64,000 nt of DNA, from the NCBI RefSeq assembly GCF_015477605.1, contig NZ_JADLQX010000008.1, positions 1 to 64,000 of the forward strand, written 5' to 3'. A program made the position numbers and the translations under genes. The notes under the pieces were generated by a model. The model was given only the letters and a program-made list of their open reading frames with translations, was not told the DNA's origin and did no database searches. Positions 7,939-15,341 of this stretch are shown here, in pieces. Origin of the DNA: Nocardia amamiensis (GTDB lineage: Bacteria; Actinomycetota; Actinomycetes; Mycobacteriales; Mycobacteriaceae). The first letter of the stretch is position 1; each line of letters begins with the position of its first letter.

Positions 7939-8916
7939 TCAGCTGAAGGTCAAGCCGCGAAGGGCGAGCCACTGCACCGGGTCTACGTGGCGTCCGCCGA
8001 CGAGTACCTCGAAATGCAGGTGTGGACCGGTCGAGTCGCCGCGGTTGCCCATCCGGGCGATCTGCATCCCCGCGGGCACCCGTTCGCCGACCGAGACGAA
8101 GAAGTCGTACATGTGCCCGTAGACGGTGATGCTGCCGTCGTCGTGGCGGATCCGCACCCACAGCCCGAAGCCCTGGGCCGGGCCCGCGTCGATCACCGTG
8201 CCGTCGGCGACCGCGTAGATCGGCGTGCCGATCGGCGCCGCGATGTCGATCCCATTGTGGAAGGTGCCCCAGCGGGAGCCGAATCCGGAGGTGAACATGC
8301 CGCGTGTGGGCAGGACGAAGCCGCCGGTGCCCGGCAGCGCCGCGCCGGGCTGCACCGGGGCGCTTCCGGTCATCCACGGCTGATGCTCACCGGCGGTCGC
8401 GGCGGCGGCCTCGGCCTTGGCGCGGTCCAGGGTGGCGCGTGCGGCCGCGGCGACCACGGCCTGCTCGCGCAGCCGCTCACCGTTGGCGATCGCGTTCAGC
8501 AACCGGCGCACCGACGGGGGCGTGCTCTGCACCTGCGGCGGATAGGCGATGGCGACGCGCTGGGCGCGATCCGGCGCCGGGGTGCGTTCCGTGACCGTGC
8601 CGGCGAACGACGTGTCGCTCGCGGCGAACACCGCGGCCGCGCCGAGCCCGGCCAGTAGCACCCTGTGCTTGCGTGCCAGCGCGAGCACATCCTCGCCGCT
8701 GGGCCTGCGCCGCCACAGGGCACGGAGATCCGGTCTGCGTTTCCACCGGGTCCGCAGCGCGGATCGGCGCGCCCATAGGACGCGCCGATACTGTCTTCCG
8801 AACACCCGCCTGTCGGTACGTTTCGGCGGGCGCGCACGCCAATCACGCGGAATGACCCCGATGCCACCCACTCCGCGTACTCGGTCGAGCCGGCCTAGTC
8901 GAGCTTTCTCGAGCAT
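7939..8916 (-). CDS. M23-family metallopeptidase, membrane-anchored
   Basis: The 325-residue protein has a basic N-terminal region, one membrane segment (HRVLLAGLGAAAVFAASD), a helical spacer (LREQAVVAAAARATLDRAKAEA in part) and a C-terminal LytM/M23 domain. The zinc-site motifs are HNGIDIAAP and GPHLHFEV, with YGHMYDFF between. Enzymes of this family cut peptidoglycan cross-bridges, though related domains may only bind or activate. The chosen start is the ATG at 8916, with an alternative at 8928; the open frame to 9054 would overlap the divergent aminotransferase. The catalytic domain should lie outside the membrane. Confidence 0.85.
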   Translation of the reverse strand: MLEKARLGRLDRVRGVGGIGVIPRDWRARPPKRTDRRVFGRQYRRVLWARRSALRTRWKRRPDLRALWRRRPSGEDVLALARKHRVLLAGLGAAAVFAASDTSFAGTVTERTPAPDRAQRVAIAYPPQVQSTPPSVRRLLNAIANGERLREQAVVAAAARATLDRAKAEAAAATAGEHQPWMTGSAPVQPGAALPGTGGFVLPTRGMFTSGFGSRWGTFHNGIDIAAPIGTPIYAVADGTVIDAGPAQGFGLWVRIRHDDGSITVYGHMYDFFVSVGERVPAGMQIARMGNRGDSTGPHLHFEVLVGGRHVDPVQWLALRGLTFS

Positions 8917-8967
8917 TACGCAGACCATAACCGCGACAGCGCCCGCTGGTGCTCTACCGTCTGTCGA

Positions 8968-10137
8968 GTGTCCAGAGAATCTCGCCGGTCGACCATTCCA
9001 CCTTTCTACGTGATGGATGTATGGAAAGCCGCCGCGGAACGCGCCAGAACACACGGCGACGTGCTCGTGCTCGCCGCGGGGCAGCCGTCGACGCCCGCGC
9101 CCGCACCGGTGCTGCGCGCGACGAGACTGGCGATCGAGTCCGAATTACTCGGTTACACCGAGACTTTCGGCATCCTGGCGCTGCGCGAAGCGATCGCCGA
9201 ACACCATCGCGAGACCTACGGCTACCAGGTAGACCCGGACGACGTGGTGGTGACGACCGGCTCGTCCGGCGCGTTCTCGCTGATCTTCCTCGCCGCCTTC
9301 GATCCCGGCGACACCGTCGTGGTGGCGCGCCCGGGCTATCCGGCCTATCGCAACACGCTCACCGCGCTCGGTTGCCGCGTGCTGGAGCTGGACTGTGGAG
9401 CCCAGACCCGATTCCAGCCCACCGTCGCGATGCTCGACGCTCTGCCGGAACCGCCCGCGGGTCTGATCGTGGCCAGCCCCGCCAACCCCACCGGGACCAT
9501 GATCGCCCCCGCAGAACTCGCCGCGCTCGCCCGCTGGTGTGAGGAGCACGGCACGCTGCTGATCTCCGACGAGATCTACCACGGCATCACCTACGACAAC
9601 TCCAGCGCCGACAGCGCGACCTCGTCGGCCTGGGAGACCTCGCGGGAATCGGTGGTGATCGGCTCGGTCTCCAAGTATTTCTCCATGACGGGCTGGCGGC
9701 TCGGCTGGATGCTGGTGCCGAGCGGACTGCGGCCCGCGCTGCAACGGCTGGCTTCGAACCTGACCGTCTGCCCGCCCGCAATCTCGCAGTACGCGGCCAT
9801 GCACGCCTTCGGCGCCGAAGCCAAGGAGGAACTCGACGGGCACGTCCGGCGGTACGCGGTGAACCGGCGGCTGCTGCTGGACGGCCTGCCGAAGCTGGGC
9901 ATCACCGACCTCGCTCCCGCCGACGGCGCCTTCTACGCCTATGCCGACATCGGCCACCTCACCGACGACTCCCGGGCATGGTGTGCCGACGTGCTGAACC
10001 ACACCGGAGTCGCGCTCGCACCGGGAGTCGACTTCGACACCGTGAACGGGCACCATACGGTGCGTTTCTCTTTCGCAGGAGCCACGGCGGACATCGAGGC
10101 GGCGCTGCTGCGTCTAGGGCACTATCTCGCTGTCTGA
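8968..10137 (+). CDS. Class I PLP-dependent aminotransferase
   Basis: This 389-residue fold-type I aminotransferase has the PLP lysine in SVSKYFSMTGWRLGW, the SPANPTGT and SDEIYHG motifs and a C-terminal substrate-binding Arg in HHTVRFSFAG. It fits aspartate/alanine-type or broad-specificity aminotransferases, acting on an amino acid and a 2-oxo acid in the cytoplasm. The start is GTG at 8968 (MSRESRRST); an ATG at residue 16 is an alternative. It is divergent from the M23 gene with about 50 bases between them, and is followed by a TetR gene on the same strand. The substrate cannot be told from sequence. Confidence 0.87.
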   Translation: MSRESRRSTIPPFYVMDVWKAAAERARTHGDVLVLAAGQPSTPAPAPVLRATRLAIESELLGYTETFGILALREAIAEHHRETYGYQVDPDDVVVTTGSSGAFSLIFLAAFDPGDTVVVARPGYPAYRNTLTALGCRVLELDCGAQTRFQPTVAMLDALPEPPAGLIVASPANPTGTMIAPAELAALARWCEEHGTLLISDEIYHGITYDNSSADSATSSAWETSRESVVIGSVSKYFSMTGWRLGWMLVPSGLRPALQRLASNLTVCPPAISQYAAMHAFGAEAKEELDGHVRRYAVNRRLLLDGLPKLGITDLAPADGAFYAYADIGHLTDDSRAWCADVLNHTGVALAPGVDFDTVNGHHTVRFSFAGATADIEAALLRLGHYLAV

Positions 10138-10264
10138 AGACTTGTCGGGCAACAACTTTTCGCAGTTCGGCACCGTGGCCGCGCGGATGCGGTAAAACAA
10201 CGATGGCTGCTTTTCCTCGCTGATTTCCCCTGGAAGAACTGATGACGACTGGCACGATGGCACG

Positions 10265-11086
10265 GTGATCACCGCGACGACCCCGAAAGGCGAACGGCGT
10301 CGCCAGGCTCTGGTGGCCGCCGCCGCCGAGTTGCTGCTCGAAGGTGGATTCGAAGCAGTGCGGCATCGTTCGGTCGCAACCCGCGCTGATCTGCCGCTGG
10401 CGTCGACCACCTACTATTTCGAATCCCTGGACGATCTGATCGCGCGGGCGGTCGAGTTCAGCGGCAACGCCGAGCTGGACGCGATGCGCAGGCGGATCGG
10501 AGAGGTGAGCCACCGTCGCCGCGGCGCGGAGGCCACCGTCGACCTGGTGCTCGACCTGCTGGTCGGGGCCGACAGCGCGGATGAGGTCGCGCGCGGGCAG
10601 CTGATCGCACGCTACGAGCGTTCGGTCGCCTCGGCGCGGCACCCCGAGTTACGGGAGGTCCAGTTACGGCTGCGCGCCCAGCTGGACGAGCTGCTGGCCG
10701 ACGTGCTGCGCCGATCCGATCGGATGGTGCGGCCGGAGCAGCTGCGCAGGCTGGTCGCGGTGGTGGACGGAGCGGTGGTCGCGGCGCTCACCGAGATGGA
10801 CCCCGAACCGCGGCGGATGGCTCGCGGTGCGCTGCTGGAAGTGATCGACATCGTCGCGCCCCCGGCGCGAGCGTCCGGGGCGGAGGCGGCAGCCGCCGCA
10901 GCGGGCACAGCGCGAGTGCCAGGCCCGGAAACAGGCGCCTGGGTATCCACGGAGGGCGCCGCTCGGGTCGCATCGAGCACGCCCCGGCCGCCCGGCCTCG
11001 AGGGCTACCTGCCCACCGAGGGCACCGGGCGCGCCGGACCAGGCGCCACGCCCGGGCAAGTCGATCGTTTCCGGGCACTAGACTGA
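10265..11086 (+). CDS. TetR-family transcriptional regulator
   Basis: This 273-residue protein has an N-terminal TetR helix-turn-helix (EGGFEAVRHRSVATRADL, then LASTTYYFESLDDL) and a helical ligand domain. Residues 200-273 are low-complexity, rich in Ala, Gly and Pro, and probably disordered; this tail is longer than usual for the family. The position just before purB matches Rv0775 of M. tuberculosis. The start is GTG at 10265. No operator was identified. Confidence 0.85.
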   Translation: MITATTPKGERRRQALVAAAAELLLEGGFEAVRHRSVATRADLPLASTTYYFESLDDLIARAVEFSGNAELDAMRRRIGEVSHRRRGAEATVDLVLDLLVGADSADEVARGQLIARYERSVASARHPELREVQLRLRAQLDELLADVLRRSDRMVRPEQLRRLVAVVDGAVVAALTEMDPEPRRMARGALLEVIDIVAPPARASGAEAAAAAAGTARVPGPETGAWVSTEGAARVASSTPRPPGLEGYLPTEGTGRAGPGATPGQVDRFRALD

Positions 11087-11160
11087 CCCCACGTGAGCGC
11101 GCGAACCATCAGCACACTGCCCCAGGGCGCGACGGAGCCGAGCGTCAGCGAGGCGCAGTC

Positions 11161-12582
11161 GTGAGTCTTGTCCCCAACGTCCTCGCCACCCGCTACGCCA
11201 GCCACGAGCTGGTGCACCTGTGGTCGCCGGAGCACAAGATCGTGCTCGAGCGGCGGCTGTGGCTGGAGGTGTTGCGCGCGCAGGCGGAGCTGGGCGTCGA
11301 CGTGCCCGCGGGAGTCGTCGCGGATTACGAGCGAGTGCTCGACGAGGTCGATCTCGCGTCGATCGCCGAACGCGAGCGGGTCACCCGGCACGACGTGAAG
11401 GCCCGCATCGAGGAATTCAACGCGCTGGCCGGGCATGAGCACGTGCACAAGGGCATGACCAGCCGGGATCTCACCGAGAACGTCGAGCAGCTGCAGATCC
11501 GGCTGTCGCTCGAGCACGTGCACGCGCACGGTGTGGCGATCGCCGCGCGGCTGGCCGAGCGCGCCGCCGAGTATCAGACGCTGGTGATGGCCGGCCGCTC
11601 GCACAATGTCGCCGCGCAGGCCACCACGCTGGGCAAGCGCTTCGCCTCCGCCGCCGACGAACTGCTGATCGCGCTCACCAGGCTGCGCGAGCTGATCGAT
11701 CGCTACCCGCTGCGCGGCATCAAGGGCCCGATGGGCACCGCGCAGGACATGCTCGATCTGCTCGGCGGCGACCCGGCCAAACTCGCCCGGCTGGAGCAGC
11801 AGGTAGCCAGGCATCTCGGCTTCGCGACCGTGTTCACCAGCGTCGGCCAGGTCTACCCGCGCTCGCTGGACCACGACGTGCTCTCCGCGCTGGTGCAGGT
11901 CGGCGCGGGCCCGTCCTCGTTCGCGCACACCATCCGGTTGATGGCCGGGCACGAGCTGGTCACCGAGGGTTTCCAGCCCGGGCAGGTGGGCAGCTCGGCG
12001 ATGCCGCACAAGATGAACACCCGCTCCTGCGAACGGGTCAACGGCCTGCAGGTGGTGCTGCGCGGTTACGCCTCGATGGCGGCCGAGCTGGCGGGCGCCC
12101 AGTGGAACGAGGGCGACGTGTTCTGCTCGGTGGTCCGGCGCGTCGCGCTGCCGGACGCGTTCTTCGCCATCGACGGGATGATGGAGACCTTCCTCACCGT
12201 CTTGGCCGAATTCGGCGCCTACCCGGCCGTCGTCACCCGCGAACTGGACCGCTACCTGCCCTTCCTCGCCACCACCCGGATCCTGATGGCCGCGGTTCGC
12301 GCCGGGGTCGGCCGCGAGACCGCGCACGAGGTCATCAAGGAGCACGCCGTCGCGGTAGCCCTGGCGATGCGTGAGCAGGGCCGTGAACCCGACCTCCTGG
12401 ACCGCCTCGCCGCCGACGAGCGCCTCCCGCTCGATCGCGCCGCCCTCACCGAAGCGCTGGCCGACAAGTCCGCCTTCATCGGCGCCGCCGAAGCGCAGGT
12501 ATCCGACGTCATCGGTCAGGTGCAGAAACTGGTCGACCGCTACCCGGACGCGGCCCGCTACACTCCGTCGCCGATCCTCTAG
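11161..12582 (+). CDS. purB: Adenylosuccinate lyase
   Basis: The 473-residue enzyme of the fumarase/aspartase superfamily releases fumarate from SAICAR and from adenylosuccinate, so it acts in both IMP and AMP synthesis. The signature SSAMPHKMNTRSCERV and the catalytic region MAGRSHNVAAQATT are present. The start is GTG (11161). It is separated from the TetR gene by 74 bases. In mycobacteria purC follows closely; here a DUF3800-like gene follows instead. Confidence 0.95.
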   Translation: MSLVPNVLATRYASHELVHLWSPEHKIVLERRLWLEVLRAQAELGVDVPAGVVADYERVLDEVDLASIAERERVTRHDVKARIEEFNALAGHEHVHKGMTSRDLTENVEQLQIRLSLEHVHAHGVAIAARLAERAAEYQTLVMAGRSHNVAAQATTLGKRFASAADELLIALTRLRELIDRYPLRGIKGPMGTAQDMLDLLGGDPAKLARLEQQVARHLGFATVFTSVGQVYPRSLDHDVLSALVQVGAGPSSFAHTIRLMAGHELVTEGFQPGQVGSSAMPHKMNTRSCERVNGLQVVLRGYASMAAELAGAQWNEGDVFCSVVRRVALPDAFFAIDGMMETFLTVLAEFGAYPAVVTRELDRYLPFLATTRILMAAVRAGVGRETAHEVIKEHAVAVALAMREQGREPDLLDRLAADERLPLDRAALTEALADKSAFIGAAEAQVSDVIGQVQKLVDRYPDAARYTPSPIL

Positions 12583-12625
12583 CGGGACTACGACTTTCGC
12601 CGCGAATTCGTTCGCGGGGGTGATA

Positions 12626-13183
12626 GTGGGCCGGTATCGTCCCTCGGTGCCCATTCATGCCTTCGTGGACGAGTCGATTCGCCGCGACCGCTACATACTG
12701 TGTGCTGCACTTGTTCCTGTTGAGCAGCTGGACCACGCGCGAGCGTTGGTCCGCAACTTGTGTCTGCCTGGCCAGCGGCGGTGGCACTTCGCGAAGGAGC
12801 CGGATCAGCGACGTCGGCAGATTCTGTCCGCTATGGCTCGATGCGAAGGTGTGCGCGTCGCGATCTTCGTAGGGCGGGGTATCGAGGTGCGCGCTCGCGA
12901 CGAATGCATGGCTCGATTGGTCACCTACTTGGTGGACCTGAAGGCAGAACGGCTCGTTATCGAGACCAGGGAAAGCCTGGACCATCGGGACCGCAACTGT
13001 ATTGCCGCTGTGCTTCGTAAGGCATCGGTGGAGCTGCCCTATACGCACCTGCCACCACATAGCGAGCCGGGGTTGTGGTGGCCCGACGCGGTCGCGTGGG
13101 CGTTTGGCGCGGGTGGAGTGTGGCGGCCGATGATCACGCCGCTGATCGGAAACATCTTCGAGGTCGAGAATCGCTCCAGATAG
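12626..13183 (+). CDS. DUF3800-like hypothetical protein
   Basis: The 185-residue protein begins with IHAFVDESIRRDRYILCAAL, an Asp-Glu pair after a beta strand like the DUF3800 family, whose fold resembles RNase H-type nucleases. Other acidic or polar positions in conserved-looking segments are RWHFAKE, IETRESLDHRDRN and WWPDAVAW. Catalysis is not established for the family. The start is GTG at 12626 with GGGGGT five bases upstream; GTG at 12647 is possible. It sits between purB and a HIT gene, in the interval where mycobacteria carry purC. Its codon use looks slightly less GC-biased than its neighbours, which may indicate acquisition. Confidence 0.65.
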   Translation: MGRYRPSVPIHAFVDESIRRDRYILCAALVPVEQLDHARALVRNLCLPGQRRWHFAKEPDQRRRQILSAMARCEGVRVAIFVGRGIEVRARDECMARLVTYLVDLKAERLVIETRESLDHRDRNCIAAVLRKASVELPYTHLPPHSEPGLWWPDAVAWAFGAGGVWRPMITPLIGNIFEVENRSR

Positions 13184-13271
13184 CGCGAAACCCGACTGCT
13201 CACCGTCCGGAGAGGAGCCGGGTCCACTTCTCCCAGCTAGTGCCAGGAGCTGACTTGATGGTACCGCACGT

Positions 13272-13311
13272 GTTGCATGCGTGCTATGCAATTACATAGC
13301 ACGCATGCAAC
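13272..13311. promoter_or_regulatory. Perfect 17-bp-arm palindrome upstream of a HIT gene
   Basis: GTTGCATGCGTGCTATG (13272-13288) is matched exactly by its reverse complement at 13295-13311, around a six-base centre CAATTA. It ends 23 bases ahead of the HIT start codon. It is AT-rich for this genome and lacks a T-run, so an operator for a dimeric regulator is more likely than a terminator. The cognate protein is unknown. Confidence 0.75.
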
Positions 13312-13334
13312 GGTGAGCGCCTAGGCTGCCGATC

Positions 13335-13757
13335 GTGAATCCGTACACGATTTTCGCCGATATCGTTGCCGGGCGGGTGCCGTCGAGCAAGGTCTACGAG
13401 GACGATGATGTGCTGGCGTTCATGGACATTCGGCCGATGACGCCGGGGCATCTGCTGGTGGTGCCGAAGGTGGCGGCGCGCAGTCTGGCGGAACTCGACC
13501 CGGTTCTCGGAGGGAAGCTGTTCCAGGTGGGGCAGCGGCTGGCCGCGGCGCTGCGGGCCAGTGAGGTGGGGTGTGACGGGGTCAATTTCTTCCTGGCCGA
13601 CGGGGTGACCGCAGGGCAGGAGGTCTTTCACGTCCACCTGCACGTCATCCCGCGCACGCCGGGCGACGGATTCGGGCTGCGCGGTCGCCCGACCACCCCG
13701 CCGCGGGCCGACCTCGACTACCTCGCGGCCTCGATTCGCGGCGCAGTCGGGAACTGA
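13335..13757 (+). CDS. HIT-family protein (second copy)
   Basis: The 140-residue histidine-triad protein has the active site HVHLHVIPR and MDIRPMTPGHLLVVPK. It belongs to the Hint/HIT nucleotide hydrolases and differs clearly from the HIT protein at 5447, so it is not a recent duplicate. The start is GTG (13335). The large palindrome directly upstream suggests dedicated regulation. The gene converges with the Old Yellow Enzyme gene at 13828. Confidence 0.87.
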   Translation: MNPYTIFADIVAGRVPSSKVYEDDDVLAFMDIRPMTPGHLLVVPKVAARSLAELDPVLGGKLFQVGQRLAAALRASEVGCDGVNFFLADGVTAGQEVFHVHLHVIPRTPGDGFGLRGRPTTPPRADLDYLAASIRGAVGN

Positions 13758-13762
13758 AGTCC

Positions 13763-13821
13763 ACGAGTGGCACACCGCTGCGGCAACAGCCGGGAAGGGG
13801 CCTCCGTGGTGTGCCACTCGT
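13763..13821. terminator. Hairpin between convergent HIT and reductase genes
   Basis: ACGAGTGGCACACC (13763-13776) pairs perfectly with GGTGTGCCACTCGT (13808-13821), a 14-bp stem with a 31-base loop. It lies exactly between two converging stop codons and can serve both. There is no U-tract. Confidence 0.55.
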
Positions 13822-13827
13822 CGCCAC

Positions 13828-14913
13828 TCAGCCGGAGATGGCGGCGGCTGTCCAGGCGGGGTAGTCGCTGTAGCCCTCGGCGGTTCGTCCGTATAGGGAC
13901 TCCTCGCGGATGGGGGCGAGCGGTACGTCGTACCGGATGCGGTGGACGAGGTCGGGATTGGCGATGAACGACCTGCCGAACGACACCAGATCGGCGAGTC
14001 CGGATTGCAGCACCTGCTCCGCACCAGCCGCGGTCGTCGGCTCCCCGTTCTCGCCGATATTGGCGATGAGCGTGCCGTGCCAGCGCGGCCGCAGGTCGCG
14101 CAGTGCGGGGTAGCGGTCGTTGTCGGTGAGGTGCAGATAGACGAGGTCGCGCTGATCGAGTTCGGCGACGAGCGCGCGGTACAGCGGGGCCGGGTTCGCC
14201 TCGACCATGCCGAACTGCGGATTGCCCGGCGACAGCCGGATCGCGGTGCGGCGGGAACCGATGGCCTCGGCCACCGCGTCGACCACCGCCAGTGGCAGCC
14301 GCATGCGATTGTCGATCGAGCCGCCGTACTCGTCGTCGCGCAGATTGGTGTTGTCGGCGAGGAATTGGTGCGCGAGATAGCTGTTGGCGCCGTGGATCTC
14401 GACTCCGTCGAAGCCCGCGTCCATGGCGTTGCGCGCGGCGACGGCGTGTTGTCGCACCACCGCGGCGATACCGGCGTGATCGAGTGCGGCGGGGGTGATC
14501 GGGTCGCCCTTGCCGCCGTCGATCAGGTGCACCCGGTCGTCGTCCAGCACGGCCGACGGCCCGGCGGGCCAGGAGCCGTCGATCCGCGCGAGCGGGTGGC
14601 CCTTTCGCCCGCCGTGCATCAACTGCGCGAAGATCCGCCCGCCGCGGTCGTGCACCGCCTCGGTGACCCGCCGCCACGCCTCGACATGCGCTGGCGTCTG
14701 TAATCCGGGCACCCACGCTTCGCTCTGCCCGGTCGAGTGCGGCCAGATGCCCTCGCTGACGATCAGCCCGGCTGTGGCCCGTTGGGCGTAGTAGTCGGCG
14801 ACGTCGCTGGTCGGCGAGCCATCGGGTAGTGAGCGCAGCCGGGTCATCGGCGACATGACGATCCGGTTGGGCAGGTCGATCAGGTGGTTGCGGTATTCGG
14901 TCAGAAGCAGCAT
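13828..14913 (-). CDS. Old Yellow Enzyme-type alkene reductase
   Basis: This 361-residue FMN-dependent reductase of the classical OYE subgroup has LPNRIVMSPMTRLRS at the flavin site and HGANSYLAHQF with the His-Asn pair and Tyr of ene-reductases (NemA-like). FGRSFIANPDL is the phosphate-binding loop, and the C-terminal YGRTAEGYSDYP is typical. It reduces activated alkenes or nitrate esters with NAD(P)H. Its -10 hexamer lies only six bases before the ATG, so the mRNA is probably leaderless. It is divergent from a MerR regulator and has a MerR-type promoter. It differs from the reductase at 3568 in having His-Asn in place of His-His. Confidence 0.88.
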   Translation of the reverse strand: MLLLTEYRNHLIDLPNRIVMSPMTRLRSLPDGSPTSDVADYYAQRATAGLIVSEGIWPHSTGQSEAWVPGLQTPAHVEAWRRVTEAVHDRGGRIFAQLMHGGRKGHPLARIDGSWPAGPSAVLDDDRVHLIDGGKGDPITPAALDHAGIAAVVRQHAVAARNAMDAGFDGVEIHGANSYLAHQFLADNTNLRDDEYGGSIDNRMRLPLAVVDAVAEAIGSRRTAIRLSPGNPQFGMVEANPAPLYRALVAELDQRDLVYLHLTDNDRYPALRDLRPRWHGTLIANIGENGEPTTAAGAEQVLQSGLADLVSFGRSFIANPDLVHRIRYDVPLAPIREESLYGRTAEGYSDYPAWTAAAISG

Positions 14914-14919
14914 GGCTGT

Positions 14920-14950
14920 ACCGTAAAACCTGACATCAATGTCAGGTCAA
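14920..14950 (-). promoter_or_regulatory. MerR-type promoter with 19-bp spacer and palindrome
   Basis: On the minus strand, -35 TTGACC (14950-14945) and -10 TACGGT (14925-14920) are 19 bases apart, the long spacing that MerR activators correct by DNA distortion. ACCTGACAT-CA-ATGTCAGGT (14928-14947), a perfect inverted repeat, lies in the spacer and overlaps the -35. The arrangement predicts inducible activation of the reductase. Confidence 0.78.
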
Positions 14951-14959
14951 GGAGCGAAC

Positions 14960-15331
14960 GTGCGCATCGGTGAACTGGCCGAGCGGACCGGCGTGAGCGT
15001 CCGGTCGCTGCGGTACTACGAAACCAGGGGCCTGCTGGCCGCGGAGCGGACCTCCGGCGGACAGCGGGAATATCCGGAGACGGCGGTCGACCGGGTCCGG
15101 CGCATCCAGGAGATGTTCGCGGCGGGCCTGCACAGCGACACCATCGGCGAGCTGCTGCCGTGCATCCGCGACGTGGACGGCACGCCCAACGCCCAGGCGA
15201 CGCCGTTCCTGGTGGAGAAGCTCACCGAGGAACGCGCCAGGATCGATCAGGCCCTGCGCGACCTGCGCCGGACCAGCGAGGTGCTGGACGGCGTGATCCG
15301 AGCGGCGGGCGGCGCGGAGTCCGGACAGTAG
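14960..15331 (+). CDS. MerR-family transcriptional regulator
   Basis: The 123-residue MerR protein has the N-terminal winged helix RIGELAERTGVSVRSLRYYE and LLAAERTSGGQREY, then a dimerisation helix (FLVEKLTEERARIDQAL). There are no cysteine clusters for metal or Fe-S sensing; the only Cys is in LLPCIRDVDG. The start is GTG at 14960, because AAGGAG lies just upstream. It is divergent from the alkene reductase, which it probably activates through the palindrome at 14928-14947. The inducer is unknown; a reactive electrophile is plausible. Confidence 0.88.
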   Translation: MRIGELAERTGVSVRSLRYYETRGLLAAERTSGGQREYPETAVDRVRRIQEMFAAGLHSDTIGELLPCIRDVDGTPNAQATPFLVEKLTEERARIDQALRDLRRTSEVLDGVIRAAGGAESGQ

Positions 15332-15341
15332 GGTGGACGCC

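Noticed and set aside
12371..12625. Upstream extension of the DUF3800-like frame into purB
   Set aside because: The extension lies inside purB in another frame and a good ribosome site precedes 12626.
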